Numbered from the stretch's first letter, positions 1 to 8,993 are shown. The stretch: DNA of 64,000 nucleotides from Novosphingobium sp. SG919 (GCF_012932495.1 NZ_JABCNG010000001.1:1612001-1676000); one strand, 5' to 3'. Program-made: numbers and translations. The notes: generated from the letters alone by a model not told the origin.

Positions 1-1
1 G

Positions 2-823
2 ATCGCCAGCGTCTATCCCAACGGGGCGGGCGACGTGAACTATTTCCACGCCGCCGGCGGCATGCCCTATGTCATCCGCGAGCTGCTGGATTCGGGCCTG
101 GCCCATGGCGATATCCGCACCGTCTATGGCGCCTCGCTGGCCGAAGGCGCGCAAGAGCCGGTGATGGATGGCGACACGCTCAAGTGGAACCCGGCGCCGG
201 TGAAAAGCAGCGACGACAGCATGCTGCGCCCGGTCTCTGCCCCGTTCCAGCCCGAAGGCGGCCTGCGCCTGCTCCAGGGCAATCTCGGGCGTGGCACTAT
301 CAAGCTCAGCGCGGTGGACCGCTCGCGCTGGACGATCGAAGCGCCCGCGCGGGTGTTTTCGGACCAGAACGATGTGCTGAAGGCGTTCAAGGCCGGCGAG
401 CTCGAACGCGACGTGGTGGTCGTGGTGCGCTTCCAGGGGCCGGCGGCCAATGGCATGCCCGAACTCCACAAGCTGACCCCGCCACTTGGCGTGCTGCAGG
501 ATCGCGGCTTCCGCGTGGCGTTGGTCACCGACGGGCGCATGTCGGGCGCTTCGGGCAAAGTCCCGGCCGCCATCCACGTTTCGCCCGAAGCCAAGCTGGG
601 TGGCCCGCTGGCCAAGCTGCGCGATGGCGACGTGGTGCGGGTCTGCGCCGATACCGGCCGGCTTGAAGCGCTGGTCGATGCCGATGAATGGGCAGCACGC
701 GAAGAAGTTGCCGCCCCGGCCGAAGCGATGGGCGTGGGTCGCGAACTCTTTGCCCTGATGCGCCATCATTCCGATCCGGCCGAACGCGGCGGTTCGGCGA
801 TGCTGGCCGCAGCCGGCCTGTAA
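2..823 (+). CDS. edd: Phosphogluconate dehydratase, C-terminal part
   Basis: This is the C-terminal part (about 273 residues of a roughly 600-residue family) of 6-phosphogluconate dehydratase, the first dedicated Entner-Doudoroff enzyme, which makes 2-keto-3-deoxy-6-phosphogluconate in the cytoplasm using an iron-sulfur cluster. The frame is open through the left edge, so the start is outside the window. The IlvD/Edd signature is clear ([14 protein letters not shown], followed by [12 protein letters not shown]), as is the typical tail FALMRHH. The closely related IlvD is less likely because the Edd-specific [12 protein letters not shown] segment is present near the start of the visible part. 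Glucokinase follows after 28 bases, the usual sphingomonad/Caulobacter order. Confidence 0.93.
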   Translation: MASVYPNGAGDVNYFHAAGGMPYVIRELLDSGLAHGDIRTVYGASLAEGAQEPVMDGDTLKWNPAPVKSSDDSMLRPVSAPFQPEGGLRLLQGNLGRGTIKLSAVDRSRWTIEAPARVFSDQNDVLKAFKAGELERDVVVVVRFQGPAANGMPELHKLTPPLGVLQDRGFRVALVTDGRMSGASGKVPAAIHVSPEAKLGGPLAKLRDGDVVRVCADTGRLEALVDADEWAAREEVAAPAEAMGVGRELFALMRHHSDPAERGGSAMLAAAGL

Positions 824-851
824 CGCCTTGGCGCATTTGGGGGAGGATACC

Positions 852-1820
852 ATGGAACTCGTAGCCGTCGACATCGGCGGGACGCACGCGCGCTTTGCCT
901 TGGCCACTGTGGAAGGGGGCCGCGTCACGCACCTGGGCGAAGCGGTGACGCTCAAGACCGCCGAACATGCCAGCTTCCAACTGGCTTGGGAGGAATTCGC
1001 CCGCCAGAACGGCGGCACCGTGCCCAAGGCCTGTGCCATTGCCGTGGCCGGGCCGGTGGGGGGCGAGGTGATCAAATTCACCAACAACCCCTGGATCATC
1101 CGCCCGGCACTGATCCCGGAAAAGCTCGGTGCCGATCGCTATGTCGTGGTCAACGACTTTGCCGCCGTGGCCCATGCTGTGGCCCAGGCTGATAACGAGC
1201 ATTTCATCCACTTGTCCGGCCCCAATGTGCCGCTGCCCGAACAGGGCGTGCTCAGCGTGGTTGGCCCGGGCACCGGCCTTGGCGTGGCGCAGCTCTGGCG
1301 CCATGCCCAGGGCTATCAGGTGCAGCCCACCGAAGGCGGGCATATCGACTATGCCCCGCTCGACGGGATCGAGGATGCCGTGTTGGCGCGCCTGCGCAAA
1401 CGGCATCGCCGGGTTTCGGTGGAGCGGGTGGTGGCCGGCCCCGGCATCGTCGATATCTACGAAACCCTGGCTCTGATCGAAGGCGCGCCGTTCATCCCGC
1501 GTGATGACAAGGCGATCTGGACCCTGGGCAGCAGCGGCGAAGACAGCCTGGCGGCCGCCGCGATCGACCGCTTCTGCCTGTCGCTGGGCAGCGTGGCGGG
1601 CGATCTGGCCCTGGCGCATGGCGCCTCGGCGGTGGTGATGGCCGGTGGCCTGGGCCTGCGCATCAAGGATTGCCTGGTGCGTTCGGGCTTTGCCGAACGC
1701 TTCCGCGCCAAGGGCCGGTTCGAGCAGATCATGGCGCAAATGCCGGTAAAGCTGATCACGCACCCGCAGCCCGGCCTGTTTGGCGCGGCGGCCGCCTTTG
1801 CCCAGGCGAACAAGGACTGA
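852..1820 (+). CDS. glk: Glucokinase
   Basis: This 322-residue protein is the bacterial Glk-type (PF02685) ATP-dependent glucokinase, giving glucose 6-phosphate for the Entner-Doudoroff route. The N-terminal phosphate-binding motif is DIGGTHARFALA. The catalytic Asp sits in VNDFAAVAHA near residue 99. VGPGTGLG and TEGGH, both sugar-binding segments, follow. I chose the ATG at 852 because GGGGGAGG stands seven bases upstream; an in-frame TTG at 828 has no such site and would add eight residues not expected in the family. It is probably cotranscribed with edd, and a strong hairpin follows the gene. Confidence 0.93.
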   Translation: MELVAVDIGGTHARFALATVEGGRVTHLGEAVTLKTAEHASFQLAWEEFARQNGGTVPKACAIAVAGPVGGEVIKFTNNPWIIRPALIPEKLGADRYVVVNDFAAVAHAVAQADNEHFIHLSGPNVPLPEQGVLSVVGPGTGLGVAQLWRHAQGYQVQPTEGGHIDYAPLDGIEDAVLARLRKRHRRVSVERVVAGPGIVDIYETLALIEGAPFIPRDDKAIWTLGSSGEDSLAAAAIDRFCLSLGSVAGDLALAHGASAVVMAGGLGLRIKDCLVRSGFAERFRAKGRFEQIMAQMPVKLITHPQPGLFGAAAAFAQANKD

Positions 1821-1839
1821 CCGGCAAGGACTGATTTGC

Positions 1840-1877
1840 TGCCCCGGCCGCCTTGCACAAGCGGGGCGGCCGGGGCA
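1840..1877 (+). terminator. Strong hairpin after glk
   Basis: TGCCCCGGCCGCC (1840-1852) pairs perfectly with GGCGGCCGGGGCA (1865-1877) around a 12-base loop. There is no T-run after the stem, so it could terminate poorly or act by stabilising the edd-glk mRNA. It separates that operon from the next gene, whose ATG lies 12 bases downstream. Confidence 0.55.
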
Positions 1878-1888
1878 CAATCGGCGCC

Positions 1889-2260
1889 ATGCATGTCATT
1901 CACGATCCCACCAGCGAACCGGAAGAAACCATTGCCTTCAGCGATTTCCTGAAGGTGGATATCCGCATCGGCACGGTGCTTTCCGCAGAAGAATTGGTGG
2001 GCGCGCGCAAGCCCTCGATCCGGCTGGTGATCGATTTCGGCCCCGGCGTGGGGCACAAGAAAAGCTGCGCGCAAGTGGCCGCGCTCTATGATCCGGCCGG
2101 GTTGGTCGGGCGGCAGGTGGCCGCCGTGGTCAACTTCCCGCCGCGCCAGGTGGGCAAGGCGATGTCCGAAGTGCTCACCCTGGGCTTTGCCGATGCGGAG
2201 GGCCGCGTGGTGCTGGCCAGCCCCGAACGCCCGGTGCCCAACGGCGCGCGCCTGCTGTGA
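1889..2260 (+). CDS. csaA: CsaA-like tRNA-binding protein
   Basis: This 123-residue protein is a single EMAP/OB-fold tRNA-binding domain (PF01588) of the CsaA type. The motif FLKVDIRIGTVLSAEEL begins the domain, and the family core VGKAMSEVLTLGF is near the end. CsaA proteins are proposed export chaperones in Bacillus; in proteobacteria the role is not settled, and RNA binding is the safest statement. The ATG at 1889 fits the normal family start; an in-frame TTG at 1853 lies within the glk hairpin loop and is unlikely. The stop overlaps the start of the DUF488 gene (GTGA), so the two are translationally coupled. Confidence 0.85.
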   Translation: MHVIHDPTSEPEETIAFSDFLKVDIRIGTVLSAEELVGARKPSIRLVIDFGPGVGHKKSCAQVAALYDPAGLVGRQVAAVVNFPPRQVGKAMSEVLTLGFADAEGRVVLASPERPVPNGARLL

Positions 2261-2709
2261 GCGCGCCGACGATCTGGACTATCGGCTATGAACAGGCGAC
2301 GCTAGATAGCGTGATCGGCGCCTTGAAGGGGGCAGGGGTGGAAGTGCTCGCCGACGTGCGCGCCCTGCCGCTCTCGCGCCGCCCCGGCTTTTCCAAGACG
2401 GCGCTGGCCGGCGCGCTGGCGCAGGCCGGCATCGCCTATGTCCATTTCAAGGCCCTGGGCACGCCAGCCGATGGCCGCGCCGCCGCGCGGGCGCACGATC
2501 ACGTGGCGCTGGAACGCATCTATGCCGGCCAGCTCGAACTGCCCGAGGCGATTGCTGCCGGCGCGCAATTGCACGCGCTCGCCCAGGAAAAGCGCGTGGC
2601 GCTGCTATGCTATGAACGTGCGGCGCCCGAATGCCACCGGACGTTGCTGCGCCAGGCGATGCTGCCGGAATTTGCAGCGGTAGATCTTGAGCCGGCTAGT
2701 GGGGTTTGA
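2257..2709 (+). CDS. DUF488 family protein
   Basis: This 150-residue protein matches DUF488 (PF04343). It shows TIGYEQATLDSVI at the N-terminus, then VLADVRALPLSRRPGFSK, and the late Cys/His cluster LLCYERAAPECHRTLL, all characteristic of the family. The biochemical function of DUF488 is unknown; the Arg-rich N-terminal segment and conserved C-x5-E-C-H pattern suggest nucleotide or nucleic-acid chemistry, which is inference. The GTG start overlaps the csaA stop by four bases, and the TTG or ATG of the ankyrin gene overlaps or follows its own stop, so three small genes form one tight unit. Confidence 0.85.
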   Translation: MSAPTIWTIGYEQATLDSVIGALKGAGVEVLADVRALPLSRRPGFSKTALAGALAQAGIAYVHFKALGTPADGRAAARAHDHVALERIYAGQLELPEAIAAGAQLHALAQEKRVALLCYERAAPECHRTLLRQAMLPEFAAVDLEPASGV

Positions 2710-3065
2710 TTGAAATGGCCCCGGATCAACGCGCTTTCCTGCTCGATCGCTTGCGCGATGTTTTTCTATTGGATGAAGCGCCTGATAATCTACTGAACTA
2801 TCGGCTGGCCGATGATGACAGCCTTCTTCACGCGGCGGCGTGGCGGCGCGACATAGAAAGTGCCAGAATTCTGTTGGAGGCGGGCTTGGACCCCAATGTC
2901 CGTGGCGACATGGGCCAAACGCCGCTGCATGTTGCAGTCAGCCAAAATGACCCGGCCATGTTCGCGTTGATTCTGTCGTTTGGCGGGCAAACAGACATCG
3001 AGGATGAGTTCGGATGCTTCGCTCGCTTTGAAGACCGCGACGATCTGGCCGCAGAAAAGCGCTAG
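2706..3065 (+). CDS. Small ankyrin-repeat protein
   Basis: This protein of 119 residues carries about two ankyrin repeats: DDSLLHAAAWRRDIESARILL, then the segment around GQTPLHVAVSQNDPAMF. There is no signal peptide or membrane segment, so a cytoplasmic protein-binding role is likely; the partner is unknown. The TTG at 2706 overlaps the DUF488 stop (TTGA); an ATG at 2715 would shorten it by three residues. Codon use is visibly less GC-rich than its neighbours (for example gatgtttttctattggat), which may reflect recent acquisition. It is followed by a repeat element and then the convergent aroB. Confidence 0.7.
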   Translation: MIEMAPDQRAFLLDRLRDVFLLDEAPDNLLNYRLADDDSLLHAAAWRRDIESARILLEAGLDPNVRGDMGQTPLHVAVSQNDPAMFALILSFGGQTDIEDEFGCFARFEDRDDLAAEKR

Positions 3066-3106
3066 TCGTCACCGGAGAGTTGGTTCTCGGCTTGCTTTAA
3101 GGCCTC

Positions 3107-3218
3107 GCCCCTCCACCAGCCTGCGGCTGGCCCCCCTCCCCACAAGTGGGGAGGACCTTCTAGATTCTTCCCATGAAATGGGGAGGGGGACCGCCGGCGA
3201 AGCCGGGGGTGGAGGGGC
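3107..3218. repeat. Palindromic intergenic repeat (REP/MITE-like)
   Basis: A 112-bp palindromic unit fills the gap between the ankyrin gene and aroB. Its outer arms GCCCCTCCACC (3107-3117) and GGTGGAGGGGC (3208-3218) are perfect inverted repeats. An inner hairpin has arms CCTCCCCAC (3135-3143) and GTGGGGAGG (3146-3154), and the Gly-rich half is echoed again at 3178-3188. This resembles the short mobile intergenic palindromes common in sphingomonad genomes. It ends two bases before the aroB stop, so it may also act as the transcription stop for both convergent genes. Confidence 0.75.
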
Positions 3219-3220
3219 GC

Positions 3221-4327
3221 CTAGCGCGCCAGTTCCTCGTCCAGAAACGCCGCCACGTCGGCCAGGTCCACGTCCTTGGCCAGGAACGTCTGCCCGATTC
3301 CGCGCATCAGCAGGAAGGGCAGGGTGCCCGCGTCCATCTTCTTGTCGTGGAGCATATGGTTCTTGAGCGTCTGCCCGTCGCAGTCCATCGCGAGCGCCTT
3401 GAGCGAGGCGGGCAGGCCGACGGCAGCAATATGGGCGGCCACGCGCTCGGCATCCTGGCCGCGCATCAGGCCGATCCGCGCCGAATAGCGCGCTGCCAGG
3501 ATCATGCCCAGTGCCACGCCCTCGCCATGCAGCAGCCGGTCGGAAAAGCCGCACTGCGCTTCCAGCGCGTGGCCGAAGGTGTGCCCCAGGTTGAGCAGGG
3601 CACGCACGCCGGTGGTTTCCTTTTCGTCGGCCGCGACGATGCGCGCCTTGGCGGCGACGCTATGGGCGATGGCGTGTTCGCGCGCGTCGGCCTCGCCGGC
3701 CAGCAGGCGCTGCGCGTTGGCTTCGCACCAGAAGAAGAATTCGGCGTCGTCGATCAGGCCGTATTTCACAACTTCGGCATAGCCGGCGCGCACGTCGCGC
3801 AGCGGCAACGTGTCGAGGCTGAGCGGATCGGCCAGGACCAGGCTGGGCTGGTGAAACGCGCCGACCAGGTTCTTGCCCATGGGCGTGTTGATCGCGGTCT
3901 TGCCGCCCACGCTGGAATCGACTTGCGCCAAAAGCGTGGTGGGCATCTGGATGAAGCCGCACCCGCGCTTGAGCATCGAGGCGGCAAAGCCGGTCAAGTC
4001 GCCGATCACGCCGCCGCCCAAGGCGACAACGTTATCCTTGCGCTCCACTTCCTGGGCCAGCAGCCAATCGACCACGCGGGCCAGGCTTTCCCATGATTTG
4101 GTCGCTTCCCCGGCAGGCAGCACCAGCCACTGGCTGGCAATGCCCTGGGCGGCGAAGCTGGCCGTCACCGTCTCGGCCCAGGCAGCGGCAACATTCTCGT
4201 CGGTCACCACGGCCACGGTGTTCTTGCGCAGGAACGGGCGGCACAGCGCACCGGCGCGGGCAAGCGCGCCTTCCTCGATCACCACGTCATAGGGGGCGCC
4301 GGCAATGGCGACGGGAATTACAGCCAT
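3221..4327 (-). CDS. aroB: 3-dehydroquinate synthase
   Basis: This 368-residue enzyme converts DAHP to 3-dehydroquinate, the second shikimate-pathway step, using NAD and a divalent metal. The nucleotide-binding glycines GGGVIGD are at about residues 104-110, and PTTLLAQVDSSVGGKT follows. The metal ligands expected in the family are all visible: Glu185 in GYAEVVKYG, His249 in NLGHTFGHALE and His267 in LHGEGVALGM. Length is normal. Its start codon overlaps the last ten bases of aroK, giving the common aroK-aroB operon. Confidence 0.96.
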   Translation of the reverse strand: MAVIPVAIAGAPYDVVIEEGALARAGALCRPFLRKNTVAVVTDENVAAAWAETVTASFAAQGIASQWLVLPAGEATKSWESLARVVDWLLAQEVERKDNVVALGGGVIGDLTGFAASMLKRGCGFIQMPTTLLAQVDSSVGGKTAINTPMGKNLVGAFHQPSLVLADPLSLDTLPLRDVRAGYAEVVKYGLIDDAEFFFWCEANAQRLLAGEADAREHAIAHSVAAKARIVAADEKETTGVRALLNLGHTFGHALEAQCGFSDRLLHGEGVALGMILAARYSARIGLMRGQDAERVAAHIAAVGLPASLKALAMDCDGQTLKNHMLHDKKMDAGTLPFLLMRGIGQTFLAKDVDLADVAAFLDEELAR

Positions 4328-4899
4328 GCGTCTATCGCTTTCAGGATGCGGCTGGCCGTCACGCCGTGGGGCAGGTTGCCGCTGGTAATGTGGATCGCGG
4401 CCTGTTCATAGGCCGGCCGCCGTTCGTCGCGCAGGCGAGTGAGGATTTCGCGCGGGTTGCCGCCGCGCAGCAAGGGGCGGTTGTCCTTGCGGCCCACGCG
4501 CTCCACCAGGGTGTCGATATTGCTGTCGAGCCAGACCGACACCGCCTTGTCGAGAATCAAGGCCCGCGTCTCGGGATCGACGAAAGCGCCGCCGCCAGTG
4601 GCCAGCACTTTGCGCCGGGCGGGCGTGACGCCATCGAGCAGGCGCGCGATCACGCGGCGTTCGCCGCTGCGGAAATAGGGTTCGCCATAAGTGGCGAAGA
4701 TTTCGGGGATCGGCATCTGCGCGGCGCGCTCGATCTCTTCATCGGCGTCGATGAACGGCACGTCGAGCAGGCTGGCCAGCTTGCGGCCCACGGTCGTCTT
4801 GCCCACGCCCATCATGCCCACCAACACCACCGGCCGATCGAGCCGGCGGGCGATGCGGGCGATTTCCGCCATGGAAAGAGGAGCGCTGTCGTGGTCCAT
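4318..4899 (-). CDS. aroK: Shikimate kinase
   Basis: This 193-residue kinase phosphorylates shikimate in the aromatic amino acid pathway. The Walker A loop GMMGVGKT is at residues 28-35, the shikimate-binding DADEEIE and RSGERRV segments follow, and the ATGGGAF motif is near the middle. The LID region RDNRPLL-like element appears as RKDNRPLLRGGNP. I chose the ATG at 4899; a second in-frame ATG at 4872 would give 184 residues and cannot be excluded. The gene overlaps aroB by ten bases and is divergent from a small membrane-protein gene. Confidence 0.95.
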   Translation of the reverse strand: MDHDSAPLSMAEIARIARRLDRPVVLVGMMGVGKTTVGRKLASLLDVPFIDADEEIERAAQMPIPEIFATYGEPYFRSGERRVIARLLDGVTPARRKVLATGGGAFVDPETRALILDKAVSVWLDSNIDTLVERVGRKDNRPLLRGGNPREILTRLRDERRPAYEQAAIHITSGNLPHGVTASRILKAIDAWL

Positions 4900-4915
4900 T
4901 GCCGCGCCGCCTATA

Positions 4916-4938
4916 CTTGCGCTAGGGCCAAGCGCAAG
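4916..4938. promoter_or_regulatory. Inverted repeat in the aroK divergent region
   Basis: CTTGCGC (4916-4922) and GCGCAAG (4932-4938) form a perfect 7-bp inverted repeat with a 9-base spacer, in the 59-base gap between the divergent aroK and a small membrane-protein gene. It could be an operator or a leader hairpin; the sequence does not say which. Confidence 0.3.
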
Positions 4939-4958
4939 CGCCGTGGCAGCGAGGCAAC

Positions 4959-5195
4959 GTGAACAATCAGGGTTCGATGCAAAGAGGCAAGCCGGAGACG
5001 GAAAAAGAGCGCCTGCCATGGCCGGCGATCGGCGGCGGACTGGTGGCGGCCGTGGCCCTGGCGCTGCTGGTGCTGGCCTGGAAACTGGGCGGCCCCCGTC
5101 GCGCCGATTGGGTCGAACAGCCCGTCGCGGCGCCTGCCTCCGCATCAGCCCCTGCCTCTGCCACCACGGGCGTCAATTCGGGAAGCAAGCCATGA
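4959..5195 (+). CDS. Small single-pass membrane protein, unknown
   Basis: I do not recognise this 78-residue protein. It has a short charged N-terminus (GKPETEKERLPWP), one transmembrane segment (GGGLVAAVALALLVLAWKLG, about residues 25-44) and a Pro/Ala/Ser-rich tail. A GTG at 4959 has GAGG just upstream; the ATG at 4977 would give 72 residues. The stop overlaps the start of the next gene (ATGA), which encodes an exported protein, so the pair probably acts together at the cell envelope. That link is inference from coupling. Confidence 0.6.
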   Translation: MNNQGSMQRGKPETEKERLPWPAIGGGLVAAVALALLVLAWKLGGPRRADWVEQPVAAPASASAPASATTGVNSGSKP

Positions 5196-7081
5196 CACCG
5201 CGCCTTTTCCGCCATGCCCTGCTGGGCTGCGTTGCCGTGGCCGGGATGACCGGCGCCCTGCTGGCGCAGGAATCACTGCTGCCGCCCGGGTTCGACAAGC
5301 CGGTGAGCCAGCCGGCCCGGCCCAAGCCGGCCACGCCGGCGGCCAAGCCTGCCGCCGCGCCCGCGCCGCGTCCCGCAGCACCAGGTGCCGCCGCAAAGCC
5401 CGCCAATCCGGCGCCGGCTGCCACGTCTTCGCCGGTGATCCAGCCTCTGCCGCTCGATGACAACGCCGATGTGATCGCCGGCCCTGCCGATCCGCTCGAT
5501 TCGATCGATCCGGCCACGCTCGATGCGCTGATCGCCAAGGCCCAGCCCAAGTACGATATTCCGCCCAGCGCGCAGCGCAGCCTGGCGCGAGTGGGCGTGA
5601 TCGACCAGGTGGATGGTGGTTTCCCCGCCACGTCCACGCACTATCTCAACGGCGCGTTCGTGGAACAGCTCCTGGGCCGCATGCGCGGGCCGATGGTGTC
5701 GCGCTGGGGCCACATCCTGGTGCGGCGCGCGCTCGCCAGCCGGATGGATACCCCGGTGGGGATGAACGGCGCGGATTGGGCGGCGCTGCGCGCGGGCCTG
5801 CTGCTGCGCATGGGCGAGGCGGATGCCGCGCGCGCCATGGTGCAATCGGTGGACAGCGGCTTTTTCACGCCGGGCCTGGAAGATGCGGCGATGGGCGCAT
5901 TCCTGGCGACGGCCGATCCGGTGGGCCTGTGCCCGATCACCGCGCTCACCGCTGCCGGGCGCCAGGGGGCCCAGTGGGACCTGACCCGCGCGATCTGCTC
6001 GGCCTTTACCGGCGATGGCCCGCCGGCCATGGCCCAGCTAGACCGCCTCATGCGCCGGGGCGGAACCGATAAGATCGATATCCTGTTGGCGCAGAAGCTG
6101 GCTGGTGCCACCTCGGCCACCCGCCGCGCGGTCAACATCGAATGGAAGGATGTCGACCAGCTCACCCCGTGGCGCACGGGCCTGGCCTTTGCCGTGGGGC
6201 TGGAGCCGCCGCAAACCCTGCGCGAACAGGCCTGGGCGGACTATGCCGTGCTGGCCGTGCGTGCGCCGATGCTGCCTATCCCTGCGCGCTGCGCCGCGGC
6301 CGACGTGGCGGCCGGGCGCGGCATTCTGTCGAGCGCGGCGATGGTCGATCTCTATAGCCAGCTCGCCGAAATCAACGCCCAGGACGGCGCCGATCAGGAC
6401 AAGACCTGGGGACCGCTGGCCGACAAGCTGCGCACCGCCTATACCGCAACCGACGCCGCCGATCGGCTCGCCGCGATCAAGGGGCTGTGGGGCACGGCCG
6501 ATGATCCCGATCGCGCTTATTCCCGCCTCGTGCTCACGGCCTATGCCGCGGCGCGCATGATGCCCAGCCCGGATATGGCGGGCGATGCGGGCGGGCTCAT
6601 CGCCTCGATGCTGACCGCCGGGCTTGATGCCAATGCGATGCGCTGGGGCACAGTGGTGCCGGTGGGCAGCGAGCCCTGGGGGCTCATCGCACTGGCCGCC
6701 CCGGTCAAGACCGCTGCGATCGGCGGGGATGCGCTGGACACGTTCCACAAGGATGATGACAGTTCCGGCGCCCTGCGTTCGCAGTTCCTGCTTGCCGGGC
6801 TGATGGGCCTGGGCCGGGTGGACGATGGCACTGCAGGCGCCTTTGCCGGCAAGCTCAAGATCGACATGGGCCGCCAGACGCGCTGGACCCGCGCGATCGA
6901 CGATGCGGCCGAATCGAACAATCCCGCGCTGGTGGCGATACTCGCCGGATTCGGCATGCAGGCGGCCAGCTGGGACAAGATGACCGCGGTGCATCTCTAC
7001 CATATCGTTTCGGCGCTGCGCCGCGTGGGCCTGGATGGCGAAGCGCGGATGATCGCGGCCGAAGCGGTGGCGCGGGTGTGA
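5192..7081 (+). CDS. Exported protein of unknown function
   Basis: I do not recognise a named domain in this 629-residue protein. It starts with a signal peptide (HALLGCVAVAGMTGALLAQ), then a Pro/Ala/Lys-rich linker of about 50 residues (PAKPAAAPAPRPAAP and similar), and then a long, largely alpha-helical body rich in Ala and Leu with TPR-like character and no obvious catalytic motif. The design suggests a periplasmic scaffold or envelope factor whose linker spans the periplasm. The start overlaps the preceding small membrane-protein gene (ATGA), and the stop overlaps xerD (GTGA). This places it in a unit that includes chromosome-dimer resolution, which may be only an operon accident. Confidence 0.75.
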   Translation: MTPRLFRHALLGCVAVAGMTGALLAQESLLPPGFDKPVSQPARPKPATPAAKPAAAPAPRPAAPGAAAKPANPAPAATSSPVIQPLPLDDNADVIAGPADPLDSIDPATLDALIAKAQPKYDIPPSAQRSLARVGVIDQVDGGFPATSTHYLNGAFVEQLLGRMRGPMVSRWGHILVRRALASRMDTPVGMNGADWAALRAGLLLRMGEADAARAMVQSVDSGFFTPGLEDAAMGAFLATADPVGLCPITALTAAGRQGAQWDLTRAICSAFTGDGPPAMAQLDRLMRRGGTDKIDILLAQKLAGATSATRRAVNIEWKDVDQLTPWRTGLAFAVGLEPPQTLREQAWADYAVLAVRAPMLPIPARCAAADVAAGRGILSSAAMVDLYSQLAEINAQDGADQDKTWGPLADKLRTAYTATDAADRLAAIKGLWGTADDPDRAYSRLVLTAYAAARMMPSPDMAGDAGGLIASMLTAGLDANAMRWGTVVPVGSEPWGLIALAAPVKTAAIGGDALDTFHKDDDSSGALRSQFLLAGLMGLGRVDDGTAGAFAGKLKIDMGRQTRWTRAIDDAAESNNPALVAILAGFGMQAASWDKMTAVHLYHIVSALRRVGLDGEARMIAAEAVARV

Positions 7082-7995
7082 CCAAAGGCCGGGCCCGGGG
7101 CCAGCCCAAACCTGGGCCCGGCCCGGCTTCCCCGGCGGTGGCGGCGTTCCTGGCGATGATGGCGGCCGAACGCGGCGCGGCTGCCAATACCCTTGCCGCT
7201 TACGCCCGCGACCTGGCGGGGGCGGAAAGCGTGGTGGGCGATCTCCTGGGCGCCGATGGCGATGCGCTCACTGGCCTGGCGCAAAGCTGGGCAAACCTGG
7301 CGCCGGCCAGCCAGGCGCGCAAGATCTCCGCGCTGCGCCAGTTCATGGCCTTTGCCCAGGACGAAGGGTTGCGCGCCGACGATCCTTCCACCGCGCTGGT
7401 GCGTCCGCGCGCCCGGCGTCCGCTGCCGCGCCTGCTCGATCATGCCGAAATCGGCCGTTTTCTGGAAACGGCGGAAGCCGATGCCGCCGCCGGCACGCCA
7501 GAGGGGTTGCGCCTGCTGGCGCTGGTTGAACTGCTCTATGGTTCGGGCCTGCGTGCCACCGAACTGGTCTCACTGCCGCTGGCGGCCTTGCCGCGCGACG
7601 TGCCGTTCCTGGCGATCACCGGCAAGGGCGGGCAACAGCGGCTGGTGCCGGTGTCCACCCGCGCGCTCGCCGCGCTGCGGCGCTGGCTGGCGGTGCGGCC
7701 GGGCGGCTCGCGCCATCTCTTTCCATCTCCGCGTGGCGGGCATCTGACGCGCGTCAGGCTGTTCCAACTGGTGCGCGATCTGGCCCTGCGCGCCGGAATC
7801 GATCCCGAAAAGGTCAGCCCGCATGTGCTGCGCCACGCCTTTGCCACGCATTTGCTGGAGGGCGGGGCGGATCTGCGCGTCTTGCAAACCCTGCTGGGCC
7901 ATGCCGACATTGCCACCACCGAGATCTATACCCACGTCGATGCCGCGCGGCTGGTGGCGCTGGTCAACGAAAAGCATCCCCTGCGCCATCGCTGA
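7078..7995 (+). CDS. xerD: Tyrosine recombinase XerD
   Basis: This 305-residue tyrosine recombinase has all catalytic residues: Arg159 in YGSGLRATE, Lys183 in [11 protein letters not shown], His249 and Arg252 in [13 protein letters not shown], His275 in [16 protein letters not shown], and nucleophile Tyr284. Length and motifs match XerC/XerD, which resolve chromosome dimers at dif at the division site with FtsK. I call it XerD rather than XerC from the aroK-xerD-accA order typical of alphaproteobacteria. The GTG start overlaps the upstream stop. It is a housekeeping recombinase; nothing nearby suggests a phage or integron integrase. Confidence 0.88.
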   Translation: MTKGRARGQPKPGPGPASPAVAAFLAMMAAERGAAANTLAAYARDLAGAESVVGDLLGADGDALTGLAQSWANLAPASQARKISALRQFMAFAQDEGLRADDPSTALVRPRARRPLPRLLDHAEIGRFLETAEADAAAGTPEGLRLLALVELLYGSGLRATELVSLPLAALPRDVPFLAITGKGGQQRLVPVSTRALAALRRWLAVRPGGSRHLFPSPRGGHLTRVRLFQLVRDLALRAGIDPEKVSPHVLRHAFATHLLEGGADLRVLQTLLGHADIATTEIYTHVDAARLVALVNEKHPLRHR

Positions 7996-8045
7996 TCCGC
8001 GCGCGACCATTGACCAAACGCGCGCGTGTCCCTAGCGCAGGCGCC

Positions 8046-8993
8046 ATGATTTCGTACCTCGAATTCGAAAAGCCGGTCGCCGCCCTGGAAGCCCGTATCG
8101 CCGAACTGCGCGATACCGCCGCCGCCAGCGGTGAACTGGACATCGCCGCCGAGATCCGTCGTCTTGAAACCAAGTCGGCCGAGCTTCTGGCCAGCACCTA
8201 TCGTGCGCTGACGCCCTGGCAAAAGACCCAGGTGGCCCGCCATCCGGCACGGCCGCACTTCCGCGACTATGTGGAGCGGATGTTCACCGGGTTCATGCCG
8301 CTGGGCGGGGACCGCCTCTATGGCGAGGACCAGGCGATCATCGGTGGCTTTGCCCGCCTGGGCAACCGCCGGGTGATGCTGATCGGCCATGAAAAGGGCA
8401 ACGACACGCAAAGCCGCATCCGCCACAATTTCGGCATGGGCAAGCCCGAAGGCTATCGCAAGGCGGTGCGCCTGATGGAAATGGCCAGCCGATTCGGCTT
8501 GCCGGTGGTGACCCTGGTGGATACCTCGGGCGCGTTTCCCGGTGTTGAGGCCGAAGAACGTGGCCAGGCCGAAGCCATTGCGCGGTCTACCGAAGCGTGC
8601 CTGGCGCTGGGCGTGCCGATGGTGGCGACGATCGTGGGCGAGGGCGGCTCGGGCGGGGCGGTGGCGTTGGCCAGTGCCGAACGCGTGCTGATGCTCGAAC
8701 ATGCCGTCTATTCGGTGATTTCGCCCGAAGGCTGCGCCTCGATCCTCTGGCGCACGGCCGAAAAGGCACCCGACGCTGCCGAAGCGATGAAAGTGACCGC
8801 GCAGGACCTGCTTTCGCTGGGCGTGATCGATCGCATCGTGCCCGAACCGGTGGGTGGTGCGCATCGCGACCCGGCGGCGGCCTGCACCGCTCTCTCCGCA
8901 GCGATCGGCGAGGAACTCGATCACTTGGCCGGCAAGAACGCCGATGCGCTGCGCGCGCTGCGCGCCGAACGGTTCCTGCGCATCGGCGCCTGA
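8046..8993 (+). CDS. accA: Acetyl-CoA carboxylase carboxyltransferase, alpha subunit
   Basis: This 315-residue protein is the AccA subunit that, with AccD, transfers the carboxyl group from biotin to acetyl-CoA for fatty acid synthesis. Family landmarks are [19 protein letters not shown] at the N-terminus, [15 protein letters not shown], the oxyanion-hole segment [12 protein letters not shown] and [11 protein letters not shown]. The ATG at 8046 is the standard family start; upstream in-frame codons would add residues not found in AccA. A strong hairpin follows the stop. Confidence 0.96.
   Translation: MISYLEFEKPVAALEARIAELRDTAAASGELDIAAEIRRLETKSAELLASTYRALTPWQKTQVARHPARPHFRDYVERMFTGFMPLGGDRLYGEDQAIIGGFARLGNRRVMLIGHEKGNDTQSRIRHNFGMGKPEGYRKAVRLMEMASRFGLPVVTLVDTSGAFPGVEAEERGQAEAIARSTEACLALGVPMVATIVGEGGSGGAVALASAERVLMLEHAVYSVISPEGCASILWRTAEKAPDAAEAMKVTAQDLLSLGVIDRIVPEPVGGAHRDPAAACTALSAAIGEELDHLAGKNADALRALRAERFLRIGA

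Noticed and set aside
7078..7995. Tyrosine recombinase near a tRNA cluster, considered as the integrase of an island
   Set aside because: It is coupled to neighbouring housekeeping genes, matches XerD in length and motifs, and is 2.3 kb from the tRNAs with accA and pilins between.
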